NCBI GenBank assembly: GCA_002085285.1
Contig: NATK01000078.1
Location: 1 to 16,139, forward strand
DNA length: 16,139 nucleotides
From: Candidatus Latescibacteria bacterium 4484_7
GTDB lineage: Bacteria; Krumholzibacteriota; Krumholzibacteriia; Krumholzibacteriales; Krumholzibacteriaceae
Direction: 5' to 3'
Positions 1-7,495 of this stretch are shown here, piece after piece. Positions within the stretch are counted from its first letter, which is position 1; each line of letters opens with the position of its first letter. The notes below the pieces were generated by a model. The model did not search any database, was not told the origin of the DNA, and saw only the letters and a program-made list of their open reading frames with translations. The position numbers and the translations under genes were made by a program.

Positions 1-134
1 TTCGTTGCTCGAAGGAGTATGTCTTTACGATTCGATGCAGCAGTGAATGAGGATTATTTTTAGAATCGTCTTGAATGAGGCTGGAGTTCTATGCAGTGAT
101 CGACAGATGGTTGGAAAGCATTTAGGAGGAGTCA

Positions 135-890
135 GTGTCTGGACATTCGAAGTGGAGTACGATAAAGAGGAAAAAGGCGAAGGTTGACGCTCAGAGGGGG
201 AAGATCTTTACCAAATTGATAAGGGAGATCGTAGTAGCCGCCAAGGAGGGTGGGGGAGATCCCGAATCCAATCCAAGGCTTCGTACGGCCATACAGAACG
301 CCAGAGAGAACAATATGCCGATGGACAATATCGAAAAGGCCATTCGGCGTGGCACGGGCGAGTTGCCCGGTGTTACCTATGAAGCATGTACATTCGAAGG
401 GTACGCTCCGGGTGGAGTGGCAATACTCGTCGAGGCATTGACAGACAACAAGAACAGAACGAGTGCCGAGGTGAGGCATCTCTTCACCAGGCACGGCGGC
501 CATCTTGGAGAGCCGAATTCGGTGTCTTACATGTTCGAGAAGAAAGGCATCATCGTAATCGATCAAAGTCAGGCTGACGAAGAAAAGGTCTACGAGATAG
601 CCCTCGAGAACGGAGCGGAGGATGTGAAAACCGAAGGCGGCGTCTTTGAGGTGCTCTGTAGCCCTGAGGCGTTCGAGGAGCTGCGCGGCAAGTTCAAAGA
701 AGAATCGATCAGTTATCAACTCGCGGAGATTTCTCTTTATCCAAAGACGACGGTAAAGCTCGACAAAGACGGCGCCGTAAAGGTGCTGAAGCTGGTCAGT
801 GCACTCGAAGACCTCGATGACACTCAGAATGTAAGTGCAAACTTCGATATCTCGGACGATATCCTGAAGGAGATCGAGTCGGATATTTAG
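135..890 (+). CDS. yebC: YebC/PmpR-family protein (TACO1 family)
   Basis: Full-length 251-residue member of the YebC/PmpR/TACO1 family, which usually has 240-250 residues. The N-terminal signature MSGHSKWSTIKRKKAKVDAQ and the conserved stretch RTAIQNARENNMP are present, followed by the mixed alpha/beta domains 2 and 3. Family members are described both as DNA-binding regulators and as ribosome-associated factors that help translate difficult motifs such as polyproline; the sequence does not decide between these. The start is GTG at 135, preceded by AGGAGG about 8 nt upstream. It sits just before ruvC, an old and common neighbour pairing (yebC-ruvC). Family assignment is very secure; precise function is not. 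Confidence 0.97.
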   Translation: MSGHSKWSTIKRKKAKVDAQRGKIFTKLIREIVVAAKEGGGDPESNPRLRTAIQNARENNMPMDNIEKAIRRGTGELPGVTYEACTFEGYAPGGVAILVEALTDNKNRTSAEVRHLFTRHGGHLGEPNSVSYMFEKKGIIVIDQSQADEEKVYEIALENGAEDVKTEGGVFEVLCSPEAFEELRGKFKEESISYQLAEISLYPKTTVKLDKDGAVKVLKLVSALEDLDDTQNVSANFDISDDILKEIESDI

Positions 891-1010
891 CGCCGCTGTA
901 GATGCAGCGATTTCTTGACGGCGATTTATCGTTCGGATGGTCGATTCGTTGCGGTTGTCGAAGTATCCGAATGCCTTTTGTGATGATAATACTCATATGG
1001 AGCTCGTGAT

Positions 1011-1505
1011 TTGTCGATAGTTCTCGGAATTGATCCAGGAAGCAGAATAACCGGCTACGGTATCGTAGAGCTCGAGGGAAAGTCAATCGCGTACTCCGCT
1101 TCGGGAGTTTTCAGGTTGAAAAGCTCCGCTCCTCTTCATCAAAGGCTCATCGAACTGTCAGATGATCTGGATGATCTCATCACACGCTACAAGCCCGACA
1201 CGGCGGTACTCGAAGAAATATTCCTTGCCAGAAACCCGAAGAGTACGATGATACTCGGCGAGGTGAGAGGAGTGGTGCTGCTCGCGGCTGCTCGCAGAGG
1301 GCTCGAGGTTTTCGAGTATTCTGCGAGAGAAGTGAAGATGAGCGTAGTCGGCTCGGGAGCTGCTCATAAGAGTCAGGTGTCGAGTATGATCCAGAGACTC
1401 TTGAAACTCGACCATGAGCCAGCGACCGAAGACGAGACTGATGCCCTTGCTATAGCCTTTTGCCACGCCCTTAAGGTGACAGGTTTCGGTTCGAGAATCG
1501 TTTGA
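1011..1505 (+). CDS. ruvC: Holliday junction resolvase RuvC
   Basis: RuvC is the dimeric Mg2+-dependent endonuclease that cleaves Holliday junctions moved by RuvAB. The 164-residue product matches the family length. The four acidic catalytic residues are visible: D8 in GIDPG, E68 in AVLEEIF, and D141/D144 in EDETDALAIA. The conserved basic region around FEYSAREVK and KSQV is also there. The start is TTG at 1011 (MSIVLGIDPG) with a modest GGAG about 8 nt upstream; no ATG gives a sensible N-terminus. ruvA follows after a 184-nt gap that holds a repeat element and a likely promoter, so ruvC may be transcribed separately from ruvAB or read through into it. Confidence 0.97.
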   Translation: MSIVLGIDPGSRITGYGIVELEGKSIAYSASGVFRLKSSAPLHQRLIELSDDLDDLITRYKPDTAVLEEIFLARNPKSTMILGEVRGVVLLAAARRGLEVFEYSAREVKMSVVGSGAAHKSQVSSMIQRLLKLDHEPATEDETDALAIAFCHALKVTGFGSRIV

Positions 1506-1514
1506 TCGTCTTCT

Positions 1515-1608
1515 TTTCGATAGAACCTTAGGGAACGGAAGATACGTCATAACCCCTATTAACAGGGGGCACCTTGTCTCTTCATATTCCCGATTTCGAT
1601 AGAACCTT
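1515..1608. repeat. Palindromic interspersed element, copy 1, with flanking direct repeats
   Basis: The core (1530-1592) shares 17 identical bases at its left end, TAGGGAACGGAAGATAC, and the block GGCACCTTGTCT with a second copy at 9095-9159. It can fold: an outer stem GGGAA (1531-1535) with TTCCC (1587-1591) and an inner hairpin CCCCT (1553-1557) with AGGGG (1564-1568). The core is flanked immediately by the perfect 15-bp direct repeat TTTCGATAGAACCTT (1515-1529 and 1594-1608), which is not the flanking repeat of the other copy. This looks like a REP-like or MITE-like palindromic element with a target-site duplication; the class is inferred. Confidence 0.75.
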
Positions 1609-1612
1609 TTGG

Positions 1613-1641
1613 TTGAATGCCGGAATCAATCCCTGTATTAT
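1613..1641 (+). promoter_or_regulatory. Likely sigma70-type promoter for ruvA-ruvB
   Basis: TTGAAT (1613-1618) and TATTAT (1636-1641) are separated by exactly 17 nt. This gives 4/6 and 5/6 matches to the -35 and -10 consensus. Transcription would begin near 1648, leaving about 40 nt of leader before the ruvA start. The promoter lies just downstream of the repeat element, so ruvAB and the genes behind it could be expressed independently of ruvC. Prediction from pattern only. Confidence 0.45.
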
Positions 1642-1689
1642 CATTTGTATATAAACGAACTCGAAGAATGTAAATAGGCGGAGGCTTGT

Positions 1690-2304
1690 TTGATAGCGAC
1701 AATCGAAGGTAGACTGCAGTCAAAGGATGCGAATAGGATCGTCGTCGAGGTCTCAGGAATCGGCTTCGAGCTTTTCGTGCCGGTTAGGTTGATCGATTCG
1801 CTCGGCGAATTGGGCTCGATCGTGAGGCTCTACACTTATCTTTACGTGAGAGAAGACAACCTGTCCCTCTATGGTTTTCTCACGGAGCAGGACCGAAGGA
1901 TGTTTCTCCTTCTGATAAGTGTAAGCGGTGTTGGTCCGAAGGTTGCTCTCGCCGTACTCTCCGTGACCGATTCGGAAGAGTTGAGCAGACTGATCTACGA
2001 GGAGAAGGTGCGAAATCTCACCTCATTCCCCGGGATAGGCAAGAAGACCGCCGAGAGGATCGTTCTGGAATTGAAAGACAAACTCGAGATGGAGAAACTC
2101 GTTGGTGGAAAAGGTGTTGTGGAGAAGACGAAGATCAGGGGGGATGTCTATGAGGAGGCACTTGCTGCACTTGCGTCTCTTGGGATATCGGCACCAAACG
2201 CCGAAAGGGTGCTTTCTCGGATAGACACTGATGCGCTCGCCGACGGCTATGGAGTCGAGGATATAGTGAAGGAAGCGTTGAAGTTGTTTGCAAGGAAGAT
2301 ATGA
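1690..2304 (+). CDS. ruvA: Holliday junction branch migration protein RuvA
   Basis: RuvA is the tetrameric junction-binding subunit that loads and guides the RuvB motor. The 204-residue product has the N-terminal OB-fold domain (MIATIEGRL onward), then two helix-hairpin-helix motifs (SVSGVGPKVALAVLSV and FPGIGKKTAERIV), then the mobile C-terminal domain III (YEEALAALASLGIS to the end) that contacts RuvB. The start is TTG at 1690 with GGCGGAGG 5 nt upstream. ruvB begins 23 nt after its stop, so the pair is clearly co-transcribed. Confidence 0.97.
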   Translation: MIATIEGRLQSKDANRIVVEVSGIGFELFVPVRLIDSLGELGSIVRLYTYLYVREDNLSLYGFLTEQDRRMFLLLISVSGVGPKVALAVLSVTDSEELSRLIYEEKVRNLTSFPGIGKKTAERIVLELKDKLEMEKLVGGKGVVEKTKIRGDVYEEALAALASLGISAPNAERVLSRIDTDALADGYGVEDIVKEALKLFARKI

Positions 2305-2327
2305 TTGCCTGAGGGGGTAGGATAATT

Positions 2328-3353
2328 TTGACAGACGGTTTGATCACCGACCCGAAAGTTTCGCCGGACGAGCTCCAATCGGAATCGAGGCTCAGGCCGA
2401 AGATGCTCGACGAATTCGTCGGCCAGAGCAAGACGAAAGAGAACCTCAAGGTGTTCATAGAGGCGGCTAAACAGAGAGAAGAGCCTCTGGACCATGTTCT
2501 TCTTTACGGTCCGCCCGGGCTGGGAAAGACCACCCTCGCCCATATCATTGCTCACGAGCTCGGGGTGAACATACGCTCATCGTCGGGGCCTGTCTTTCAG
2601 ACGGCGGCCGAGCTCATTGGGATCCTTACGCAGATAGAACGCAGAGACGTTGTGTTCATAGATGAGATTCACAGGTTGAACAGGATCGTCGAGGAACACC
2701 TCTACCCTGCGATGGAGGAGTTCAGGTGCGAGCTTATTGTGGACAAGGGGCCGAATGCGAGGCACTACTCGCTGACTATCGAACCTTTCACTCTTGTAGG
2801 GGCTACGACGAGGGCTGGTATGATAACGCCTCCCATGCGGAGCCGGTTCGGTGTGGTGGCTAGGCTCGATTTCTACTCGGCCGATGATCTGAAGAAGATA
2901 ATCCTTAGAAGCGCGGGGCTTCTCGGCATCGAGATAGACGATAAGGGAGCGGAAGAGATAGCGGGAAGGTCGCGTGGCACTCCGCGGATCGCCAACAGAC
3001 TTTTAAGACGGGTCAGAGATTTTGCCCAGATCAAGGGAAAAGGAATCATAGATAAAGAGATGGCAGACTATGCACTCGGGATGCTCGAGGTGGACGATAG
3101 AGGGCTCAACGAAATGGACAGGCGCATTTTGCTGGCCATCATAGAAAAGTTCTCCGGAGGCCCCGTAGGAATAAGCTCTCTCTCCGTTGCCGTTTCGGAA
3201 GAGGCCGAGACGATCGAGGATGTCTATGAGCCTTATCTTATTCAGGAGGGGTTTCTCCAGCGCACTTCGAGGGGAAGAGTCGTGACGGAGAACGCCTACA
3301 GGCATCTCGGTCTGGAGTGGAAAGGGGATACGGGGCAGGGGAAGCTTCTCTGA
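2328..3353 (+). CDS. ruvB: Holliday junction DNA helicase RuvB
   Basis: RuvB is the hexameric AAA+ ATPase that drives branch migration with RuvA. The 341-residue protein carries Walker A GPPGLGKTT (61-69, K67), Walker B VVFIDEIH (D112, E113), sensor 1 GATTRAG (158-164) and the arginine-finger segment RSRFG (171-175). These are followed by the small ATPase domain and the C-terminal winged helix (about 265-335, including YEPYLIQEGFLQRTSRGR). The TTG start at 2328 follows a GAGGGGG stretch a little farther upstream than ideal. It is complete and lies in the ruvA-ruvB-queA transcript; queA starts 28 nt downstream. Confidence 0.98.
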   Translation: MTDGLITDPKVSPDELQSESRLRPKMLDEFVGQSKTKENLKVFIEAAKQREEPLDHVLLYGPPGLGKTTLAHIIAHELGVNIRSSSGPVFQTAAELIGILTQIERRDVVFIDEIHRLNRIVEEHLYPAMEEFRCELIVDKGPNARHYSLTIEPFTLVGATTRAGMITPPMRSRFGVVARLDFYSADDLKKIILRSAGLLGIEIDDKGAEEIAGRSRGTPRIANRLLRRVRDFAQIKGKGIIDKEMADYALGMLEVDDRGLNEMDRRILLAIIEKFSGGPVGISSLSVAVSEEAETIEDVYEPYLIQEGFLQRTSRGRVVTENAYRHLGLEWKGDTGQGKLL

Positions 3354-3381
3354 TAGCGAATCCATCCATAAGAGAGAGACT

Positions 3382-4437
3382 ATGAAGGTAGAAGATTTCG
3401 ATTACGATCTTCCCGATGAGCTGATTGCTCAGTATCCCGCCGAGAGGAGGGAAAAGAGCAGAATGATCGTTCTCGACCGAAGCAAGGAAGATCTGCGGGA
3501 GACGATGTTCGGCAACTTCCCAAGGTATCTTCAAGAGGGTGATCTGCTCGTGATAAACGAGACAAAGGTTATCCCTGCGAGGCTTTACGGCCAGAAGATG
3601 AGCGGCGGAAGAGTGGAGATATTTCTCGTTCGGCGGCTCGAGGACAGGATCTGGACGGCGATGGTTAGGCCATCGAGAAGAGTCAGGCCCGGGATGTTCA
3701 TATACGTCGGCGGCGAGCAGCTCCCCATCGAGATACTGGGCAGGCTTGCAAGAGGCGAATGGAAGGTTGCATTGCCTAAGGCGATGAGCGAGAGGAAGTT
3801 TATCGATCAATTCGGCCATATGCCTCTACCCCCGTATATCAAAAGAGCTGATGAAGAAGAGGACAGAGAGAGGTATCAAACGGTCTTCGCACGGCACGAG
3901 GGCTCGGTGGCAGCTCCGACGGCGGGACTCCATTTTTCCGAGCATCTCCTCGAGCGGATAAAAATGAAAGGGGTCACGGTGCTTCCGCTTTCCCTTCATG
4001 TGGGTCCTGGAACGTTCAAGCCTCTGGATGTGGACGAAGTGGAGAAGAACAAGCTGGAGGAAGAATACCTAATGGTGCGCCGCGATTACTGGGAAGAGAT
4101 AGAAGCATCGAAGAGGGCTGGCCGGAGGATTGTTGCAGTAGGCACCACCACGACAAGGGTGTTGGAATCACTCGCCATGGGCAGGGTGACCAAACTGGAG
4201 GAAAAGCTCGTTGACGGAATCGAATATATAACGGGATGGACGAGTCTCTTCATCTATCCGGGTTTTCGGTTTCGTGTCGTCGACGCCCTGTTGACGAACC
4301 TGCACCTTCCCCGCTCAAGCCTAATCGTACTCGTTTCGGCCTTCGCAGGGAAGGAACGTATCCTGGAGGCATACCGCTGGGCTGTTTCGCGCCGGTTCAG
4401 ATTCTATAGTTACGGTGATGTGATGTTCATCCGATGA
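3382..4437 (+). CDS. queA: S-adenosylmethionine:tRNA ribosyltransferase-isomerase QueA
   Basis: QueA transfers and rearranges the ribosyl group of S-adenosylmethionine onto preQ1 in tRNA to form epoxyqueuosine, the step after Tgt. The 351-residue product is full length. It shows the N-terminal FDYDLPDELIAQYPAERRE, central AAPTAGLHFS and LHVGPGTFKPL, GTTTTRVLESL, and C-terminal TNLHLPRSSLIVLVSAFAG and YSYGDVMFI, all family hallmarks. The start is ATG at 3382 with a purine-rich GAGAGAGA upstream. It is followed by the partner gene tgt, the usual arrangement, although tgt is broken here. The last bases of queA overlap a possible small ORF in an ATGA arrangement. Confidence 0.98.
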   Translation: MKVEDFDYDLPDELIAQYPAERREKSRMIVLDRSKEDLRETMFGNFPRYLQEGDLLVINETKVIPARLYGQKMSGGRVEIFLVRRLEDRIWTAMVRPSRRVRPGMFIYVGGEQLPIEILGRLARGEWKVALPKAMSERKFIDQFGHMPLPPYIKRADEEEDRERYQTVFARHEGSVAAPTAGLHFSEHLLERIKMKGVTVLPLSLHVGPGTFKPLDVDEVEKNKLEEEYLMVRRDYWEEIEASKRAGRRIVAVGTTTTRVLESLAMGRVTKLEEKLVDGIEYITGWTSLFIYPGFRFRVVDALLTNLHLPRSSLIVLVSAFAGKERILEAYRWAVSRRFRFYSYGDVMFIR

Positions 4438-4550
4438 TACAGGGAGGTGTTTCCCGGCTTACGGTGAAAGGCACTGCGGATTCAAATGTGAGTTTTTCTG
4501 TGGATCTAGAAAACCCTTTGCCTGGATTCAGCGGGTTCGCCCTGGGATAA
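4434..4550 (+). CDS. Possible 38-residue small ORF between queA and tgt
   Basis: An ATG at 4434 overlaps the queA stop (ATGA) and opens a 38-codon frame beginning MIQGGVSRLTVKGTADSN and ending at TAA 4548-4550. This fills most of the otherwise empty 140 nt between queA and tgt. No clear ribosome-binding site precedes it, so expression would need translational coupling. I recognise no family; it has no cysteines, membrane segment or repeats. It could be chance, or a remnant of a longer gene. Only the position and the stop-start overlap favour it. Confidence 0.25.
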   Translation: MIQGGVSRLTVKGTADSNVSFSVDLENPLPGFSGFALG

Positions 4551-4577
4551 ACAGCTGAAAGGATCAGAGGAGGAGTT

Positions 4578-5610
4578 TTGTCTTTCAAATTCGTTCTTGA
4601 GAGTGTCGATCCGAGCGGGGCAAGGGCCGGTCGGATCGAGACCGACCATGGTGTGATAGAGACGCCGGCATTCATGCCGGTAGGAACACAGGGTACGGTC
4701 AAGACGATGTCGTCGCGAGACCTGACCGAGATAGGTGCGGGGATTACTCACAGACAGCGGCGGTTACCAGGTGCTAAGTCTCTCCGACCTTAGACGAGTG
4801 ACCGACGAAGGAGTCGAATTCAGGTCGCACCTCGACGGCTCCACTCACTTTCTGACACCCCGCAAGGTGGTTGATCTGCAGATAGCAATAGGCTCGGACA
4901 TCATGATGGTGCTCGACGAGTGCACCAGCTATCCGTGTGATAGACCGACTGCGGAAGAAGCCGTCGAGAGGACTACGAGGTGGGCAGAGGAAAGCCTCAA
5001 ACCGTACGGCGCCTCGGCTTCGGTAAATGGATACGAGCAGGTACTCTTCGGGATCGTTCAGGGTTCTGTGTATCCAGATCTGAGGGAGCGATCGGTCAGA
5101 GAACTTGCGTCGCTCGGATTCGGAGGCTACGCGATCGGCGGGTTGTCTGTGGGTGAGCCGAAGGAAGAGATGTTCTCGATCGTCGATCTTGTCACGTCAC
5201 TCTTGCCGGAAGAAAAACCGCGCTACCTGATGGGTGTGGGATTCCCCACGGATATCATAAACGCAGTGGAGCGCGGCGTGGATATGTTCGATTGTGTGAT
5301 GCCGACGAGGAACGCCCGAAACGGCACTATCTTCACATCACATGGCAAATTAGTGCTTAAAAATGCCCAGCACGCGAAGGATTTTTCCCCGATAGACGAG
5401 GATTGCGAATGCGAGGTGTGCAAGAACTATTCACGTGCCTATCTTAGGCACCTATTCAATGCCGGCGAACTGCTCGCACCGAGGCTCGCAACATACCATA
5501 GTCTTTATTTTTACTTGCATCTTATGGGTGAAATGAGGCAAGTTATACGGGAAGGTAGATTCCGACAGTGGAAGGAAGATTTCTTTTCTAAGTACGGAAA
5601 CAAGTCTTGA
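4578..5610 (+). pseudogene. tgt: Queuine/preQ1 tRNA-guanine transglycosylase, internally deleted and frameshifted
   Basis: Tgt swaps guanine 34 of GUN-anticodon tRNAs for preQ1, feeding QueA. The reading starts at TTG 4578 behind AGGAGGAG and matches Tgt to GTQGTVKTMSSRDLTEIGA (about 4739). It then continues in another frame from about 4741 with GLLTDSGGYQVLSLSD to the stop at 5610. Compared with E. coli Tgt, the 33 residues between them, including the conserved GNT(Y/F)HLxLRPG stretch, are absent; this implies a loss of about 98 nt, which shifts the frame. Everything downstream is intact: DSGG, FGIVQGS, the nucleophile Asp in MFDCVMPTRNARNG, and the zinc site CECEVC. The intact remainder points to a very recent deletion or an assembly error. 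A stand-alone product from GTG 4735 would lack the N-terminal strands and probably be inactive. Confidence 0.88.
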
Positions 5611-5638
5611 ATATTAACCAATACGAGAAGGAGGAGTA

Positions 5639-5956
5639 ATGAATATATTTTTTCTGATGAGCGGTTCTTCTGGTTCGCAGGGTGGCGGTTCGAGCATGTA
5701 CAGCCTGATCTTTATCGTGCTGATCTTCGCAATATTCTATTTTCTCATGCTCAGGCCACAGCAGAAGAAGCAGAAGGAACATCTCGAGATGATTAGCAGC
5801 CTGAGAAAGGGCGACAAGGTGGTGACGAACGGCGGCATTTATGGCACCGTTTCCGATGTGAAGGACCACATGGTCGTTTTGAAGATTGCCGACGATGTCA
5901 AGATAGAGGTTGTCAAGAACGCCGTAGCGGCTGTCGTCGAGAAGAGAGGGGAATGA
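5639..5956 (+). CDS. yajC: Sec translocase accessory subunit YajC
   Basis: YajC is a small inner-membrane protein that associates with SecDF and the SecYEG translocon. The 105-residue product has a short Gly/Ser-rich N-terminus, one transmembrane helix (about 21-38, YSLIFIVLIFAIFYFLML), the family hallmark LRPQQKKQKEH directly after it, and a small cytoplasmic domain (GDKVVTNGGIYGTVSDV). The ATG at 5639 follows AAGGAGGAG. tgt-yajC is a widespread order. The usual next genes secD and secF are missing here; def follows instead. Confidence 0.96.
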   Translation: MNIFFLMSGSSGSQGGGSSMYSLIFIVLIFAIFYFLMLRPQQKKQKEHLEMISSLRKGDKVVTNGGIYGTVSDVKDHMVVLKIADDVKIEVVKNAVAAVVEKRGE

Positions 5957-5991
5957 CCCGGCGGACAGGTGTTCCTATGGAAGGTGCCGGG
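5957..5991 (+). other. Stem-loop between yajC and def
   Basis: CCCGGC (5957-5962) starts immediately after the yajC stop and pairs perfectly with GCCGGG (5986-5991). Inside is a second small hairpin, TTCC (5972-5975) with GGAA (5979-5982). No T-tract follows, so it is not a normal intrinsic terminator. An mRNA processing, stability or attenuation role is possible but only inferred. Confidence 0.35.
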
Positions 5992-6022
5992 CAGAAAGGC
6001 TTGCCAGGGGAGGCGAATGGAA

Positions 6023-6529
6023 ATGTCGAAGCTTGCTCTATCCATCTACGGGGACAAAGTGTTGAGGGAGAAGGGGGAAGAGGTAGATGATTTTGGAGAA
6101 AAGATAAGGTATTTTTTCGACAACATGGTCGAGACGATGATAGTCGAGGGGGGTGTAGGTCTCGCTGCGCCTCAGGTCGGTGTATCGAGGCGGATAGCCG
6201 TTGTGAATCCCGAACCAGAGAACGAGAAGACCCTTATTCGCATGGCGAATCCGAGGATCATAGCAACCTCCGACGAGACAGAAACGATGGAAGAAGGGTG
6301 CCTCAGCATCCCCGGGATAAGGGGGGATGTTATTAGATCGAGGGCGATAGAGGTGTTGTATCAGGATGAAGAGGGCAAGGAGTACAAACTCGAAGCAGAG
6401 GGTCTCCTTGCGAGGATCATTCAGCACGAGATCGATCATCTCAATGGTGTCCTGTTCATAGATCATCTTTCTACGGCAAAGAAGCTTCTGATCAAGCCAA
6501 AATTGAGAAAGCTGAGAGAAGGAAGGTAA
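6023..6529 (+). CDS. def: Peptide deformylase
   Basis: This metalloenzyme removes the formyl group from the N-terminus of nascent proteins. The product has 168 residues from the chosen start. All three family motifs are present: GVGLAAPQ (44-51), EGCLS (91-95, metal ligand C93) and HEIDH (135-139, ligands H135/H139 and catalytic E136). The frame is open back to 5969, but GGGGAGG at 6007-6013 is ideally spaced (9 nt) from ATG 6023 (MSKLALSIYG); ATG 6017 is only 3 nt away. It lies 12 nt upstream of fmt, the gene for the opposing formylation step, an arrangement found in very many bacteria. Confidence 0.97.
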   Translation: MSKLALSIYGDKVLREKGEEVDDFGEKIRYFFDNMVETMIVEGGVGLAAPQVGVSRRIAVVNPEPENEKTLIRMANPRIIATSDETETMEEGCLSIPGIRGDVIRSRAIEVLYQDEEGKEYKLEAEGLLARIIQHEIDHLNGVLFIDHLSTAKKLLIKPKLRKLREGR

Positions 6530-6541
6530 GAAGGAAGCAAT

Positions 6542-7495
6542 ATGGCAAGGAAGGTGATTTTTTTCGGTTCCCCCGAATTTGCGATACCTTCACTCGAAGC
6601 ACTTCTCAATAGTGAGTTCCAGCCCGTACTCGTTGTCACTCAGACAGACAAGCCATCGGGAAGGGGGAGGGCGCCGGCGGCCACGGCGGTAAAATCGTTC
6701 GCTGTGAAGGCCGGTATCCCCGTGGAAACCGTATCGAGCTTCAGAGCGAGTGACATCGTATCGAGGCTCGAGCGGCTCGAACCGGATTTTCTCGTCGTAG
6801 TTTCTTTCGGTCTATTTTTACCGGAGAGCCTATTGAGAATCGCTTCGTTGGGCAATATCAACCTGCATGCATCTCTTCTCCCCGCCTACAGGGGAGCGAG
6901 CCCTATCAATTACGCCTTGATAAACGGCGATTCTTTCACCGGTGTTACTACGATGGAGATGGTCAAAGAGATGGATGCCGGGCCTGTCTATCTGCAGCGA
7001 ATAGTTGAGGTCAGACCATTCGAGAATTCACAGGAGCTTTCGGTCAGACTTTCAGTGATAGGAGCCGAGCTTGTGGTAGAGACGTTGACGAGAAGGGTCG
7101 TGTCGGGACTCGAACCGGTGCCTCAGCCGGAAGAACATGTGAGCTTTGCAAGGAAGCTCAAAAAGACAGACGGGCTGATTCCATGGGAAAAGGATGCAAT
7201 CTCCATACACAACCATATAAGGGGAATGCACCCCTGGCCGGGGAGTTTTACCTATATCAACGGCAAGTATATAAAGGTGCATAAGGCTGAGCCGGTAGAT
7301 CTGATAAAGAGAGACATCGAGCCGGGCACGGTGATGAAGGCCGACGAAGACGAGATCATCGCCGCCTGTGGGACAGGAGCAGTGCGGCTCAGCGTTCTTC
7401 AAGCAGAGGGACGCAAGGTTCTCTCGGCGTCGGAATTTTTAAGAGGATTCCCGATCAAAAGCGGTGACGTTTTGACAAAGGAAGGGCGAAGATGA
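6542..7495 (+). CDS. fmt: Methionyl-tRNA formyltransferase
   Basis: Fmt formylates Met-tRNAfMet using 10-formyltetrahydrofolate so that it can initiate translation. The 317-residue product has the N-terminal Rossmann domain with GSPEFAIPSLEALL and the catalytic triad N107/H109/D145 in NINLHASLLPAYRG and MVKEMDAGP. The hinge and C-terminal OB-like domain carry the tRNA-binding region (from about 205; FARKLKKTDGLIPW and RGMHPWPGSFTY). The ATG at 6542 follows a GGAAG site. It ends in an ATGA overlap with the PASTA gene, so the two are translationally coupled. Confidence 0.97.
   Translation: MARKVIFFGSPEFAIPSLEALLNSEFQPVLVVTQTDKPSGRGRAPAATAVKSFAVKAGIPVETVSSFRASDIVSRLERLEPDFLVVVSFGLFLPESLLRIASLGNINLHASLLPAYRGASPINYALINGDSFTGVTTMEMVKEMDAGPVYLQRIVEVRPFENSQELSVRLSVIGAELVVETLTRRVVSGLEPVPQPEEHVSFARKLKKTDGLIPWEKDAISIHNHIRGMHPWPGSFTYINGKYIKVHKAEPVDLIKRDIEPGTVMKADEDEIIAACGTGAVRLSVLQAEGRKVLSASEFLRGFPIKSGDVLTKEGRR

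Noticed and set aside
132..719. 195-codon open frame on the - strand opposite yebC
   Set aside because: It is a shadow of the strongly conserved yebC coding frame and matches no family I know.
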